Shown: positions 6,248-6,717 of the stretch, one piece after another | Numbering within the stretch: the stretch's first letter is position 1 | Layout of the letters: each line of letters begins with the position of its first letter | From: Rhodovulum sp. | GTDB lineage: Bacteria > Pseudomonadota > Alphaproteobacteria > Rhodobacterales > Rhodobacteraceae | Assembly: GCA_020637615.1 (NCBI GenBank) | Contig: JACKKC010000058.1 | Span: forward strand, 1 to 6,717 | DNA length: 6,717 nucleotides | Direction: 5' to 3' | The notes under the pieces: generated by a model | Told to the model about the DNA's origin: nothing | The model's database searches: none | Seen by the model: only the letters and a program-made list of their open reading frames with translations | Program-made: the position numbers and the translations under genes

Positions 6248-6286
6248 CGAACCGGCGCGAGGCAATGCCTCGCCATCGCCGGTTCG
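6248..6286. repeat. Long imperfect hairpin
   Basis: CGAACCGGCG (6248-6257) pairs with CGCCGGTTCG (6277-6286), and inside it CGAGGC (6258-6263) pairs with GCCTCG (6267-6272) across the loop AAT. The result is a 16-bp stem broken only by a 4-nt bulge, CCAT (6273-6276). No T-run adjoins it. It may be a second REP-like unit, or an end structure for the convergent asd and NlpC/P60 transcripts. Confidence 0.6.
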
Positions 6287-6457
6287 GCGTGACCCCCGGG
6301 CCGATCGAGTCGCCCGGCGCTCGAATGAGACGCGCTCCGTTTTCTGGCGGGCCGCAACCCGGCAGCACGGGGCCCGCCTGCTCTTCCCGAAGCCTTCGGC
6401 CGGAAAGGATTCGATGCAAGGTATGACCAGCAGGCGACGATACGAAGAACGGCCGTG

Positions 6458-6717
6458 TCACGCCCCGGCCAGCGCCGGCAGCCGCCGCCGCATCGTGACC
6501 GGGCCGCCGCCCGCGGCCTCGATCCGGGCGGCGGCGGGCAGGAAGGGCTCGGCCGCGACGGCCATGTGGTGCCCGTTGGCGTGGAGCAGCGTCCCGGCAT
6601 CGCGCATGATCCCCACATGGCCGTTCCAGAACACCAGGTCGCCGCGGCGCAGCGGGACCTCCGCCGGCAGGGCTTCGCCGAGCCATGCCGCCTGCATGTC
6701 GGTGTCGCGGGGCGCGA
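6458..6717 (-). CDS. NlpC/P60 family cell-wall peptidase, C-terminal part
   Basis: This is the end of a cysteine peptidase of the NlpC/P60 type, which cuts peptide cross-links or stems of peptidoglycan. About 86 residues are visible before the stop at 6458; the frame stays open to the right edge, so the start and the catalytic cysteine lie outside. Diagnostic are PRDTDMQAAWLGEAL (the segment that follows the catalytic-Cys helix in the family), then LRRGDLVFWNGHVGIM with the catalytic histidine in GHVGIM, and LLHANGHHM, which should hold the third polar residue of the catalytic set. The ATG at 6697 is internal, not the start. The protein ends soon after the domain, a form often seen in alphaproteobacterial members. 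It converges on asd across the repeat-rich gap, and its upstream neighbours are unseen. Family call is firm, exact substrate unknown. Confidence 0.85.
   Translation of the reverse strand, partial: APRDTDMQAAWLGEALPAEVPLRRGDLVFWNGHVGIMRDAGTLLHANGHHMAVAAEPFLPAAARIEAAGGGPVTMRRRLPALAGA

Larger units (their letters stand above)
6039..6457. other. 419-bp gene-free, palindrome-rich intergenic region
   Basis: No credible protein gene, tRNA or known RNA is visible between asd and the convergent NlpC/P60 gene. Open frames crossing it have no ribosome site and low-complexity Arg/Pro-rich translations. The region instead holds several inverted repeats: 6103-6127, 6129-6155, a longer one joining 6120-6138 to 6172-6190, a 39-nt hairpin at 6248-6286, GGCGGGCC (6346-6353) with GGCCCGCC (6371-6378), and CCGAAG-C-CTTCGG (6387-6399). 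Such clustering at the shared 3' end of convergent genes fits REP-like intergenic elements or transcript-end structures. Confidence 0.6.

Noticed and set aside
6079..6426. 115-codon plus-strand open frame in the gap after asd
   Set aside because: It runs through the inverted repeats, has no ribosome site, and translates to an Arg/Pro-rich sequence with no domain.
6039..6457. tRNA or known small RNA in the long intergenic gap
   Set aside because: I looked for the T-arm consensus, an acceptor stem and a CCA end and found no cloverleaf. No known riboswitch or RNA motif is recognisable.

Overview
The window is a compact, very GC-rich stretch of bacterial chromosome. Codon use, gene content and protein style (TupA-type tungstate transport, a DgcA/StcD-like demethylase flavoenzyme, a 340-residue aspartate-semialdehyde dehydrogenase, an NlpC/P60 hydrolase with a short C-terminus) suggest an alphaproteobacterium, most likely of the Rhodobacterales. 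This placement is inferred from protein resemblance only. I see no insertion sequence, phage gene, CRISPR array, tRNA or rRNA.

Layout: (1) Bases 1-1374, plus strand: the 3' part of an ABC ATPase gene, then tupA, the periplasmic tungstate-binding protein; together they form the end of a tungstate uptake operon. (2) Bases 1481-4278: a TetR-family regulator (minus) and a large FMN/Fe-S/FAD oxidoreductase of the DgcA/StcD/trimethylamine-dehydrogenase type (plus) are transcribed divergently. The 116-bp gap between them holds a TTGACA hexamer overlapped by a 47-bp imperfect palindrome, the best candidate operator in the window. (3) Bases 4297-4881, minus: a PPOX-type FMN split-barrel protein, convergent with the oxidoreductase. 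(4) Bases 5016-6038, plus: asd, the shared enzyme of lysine/diaminopimelate, threonine and methionine synthesis. (5) Bases 6039-6457: a 419-bp gap without a credible gene but full of inverted repeats. (6) Bases 6458-6717, minus: the C-terminal end of an NlpC/P60 cell-wall hydrolase that runs off the window.

These are separate small units rather than one system. Only the TetR-oxidoreductase pair looks like a self-contained regulated module, plausibly an inducible demethylase for a methylated amine or N-methyl amino acid. No partner subunit, transporter or folate/formaldehyde gene lies beside it, so its substrate is open. I found nothing that clearly amounts to a new biological system. The points most worth checking are the candidate TetR operator, the altered cluster and active-site motifs of the flavoenzyme, and the palindrome-rich gap after asd.
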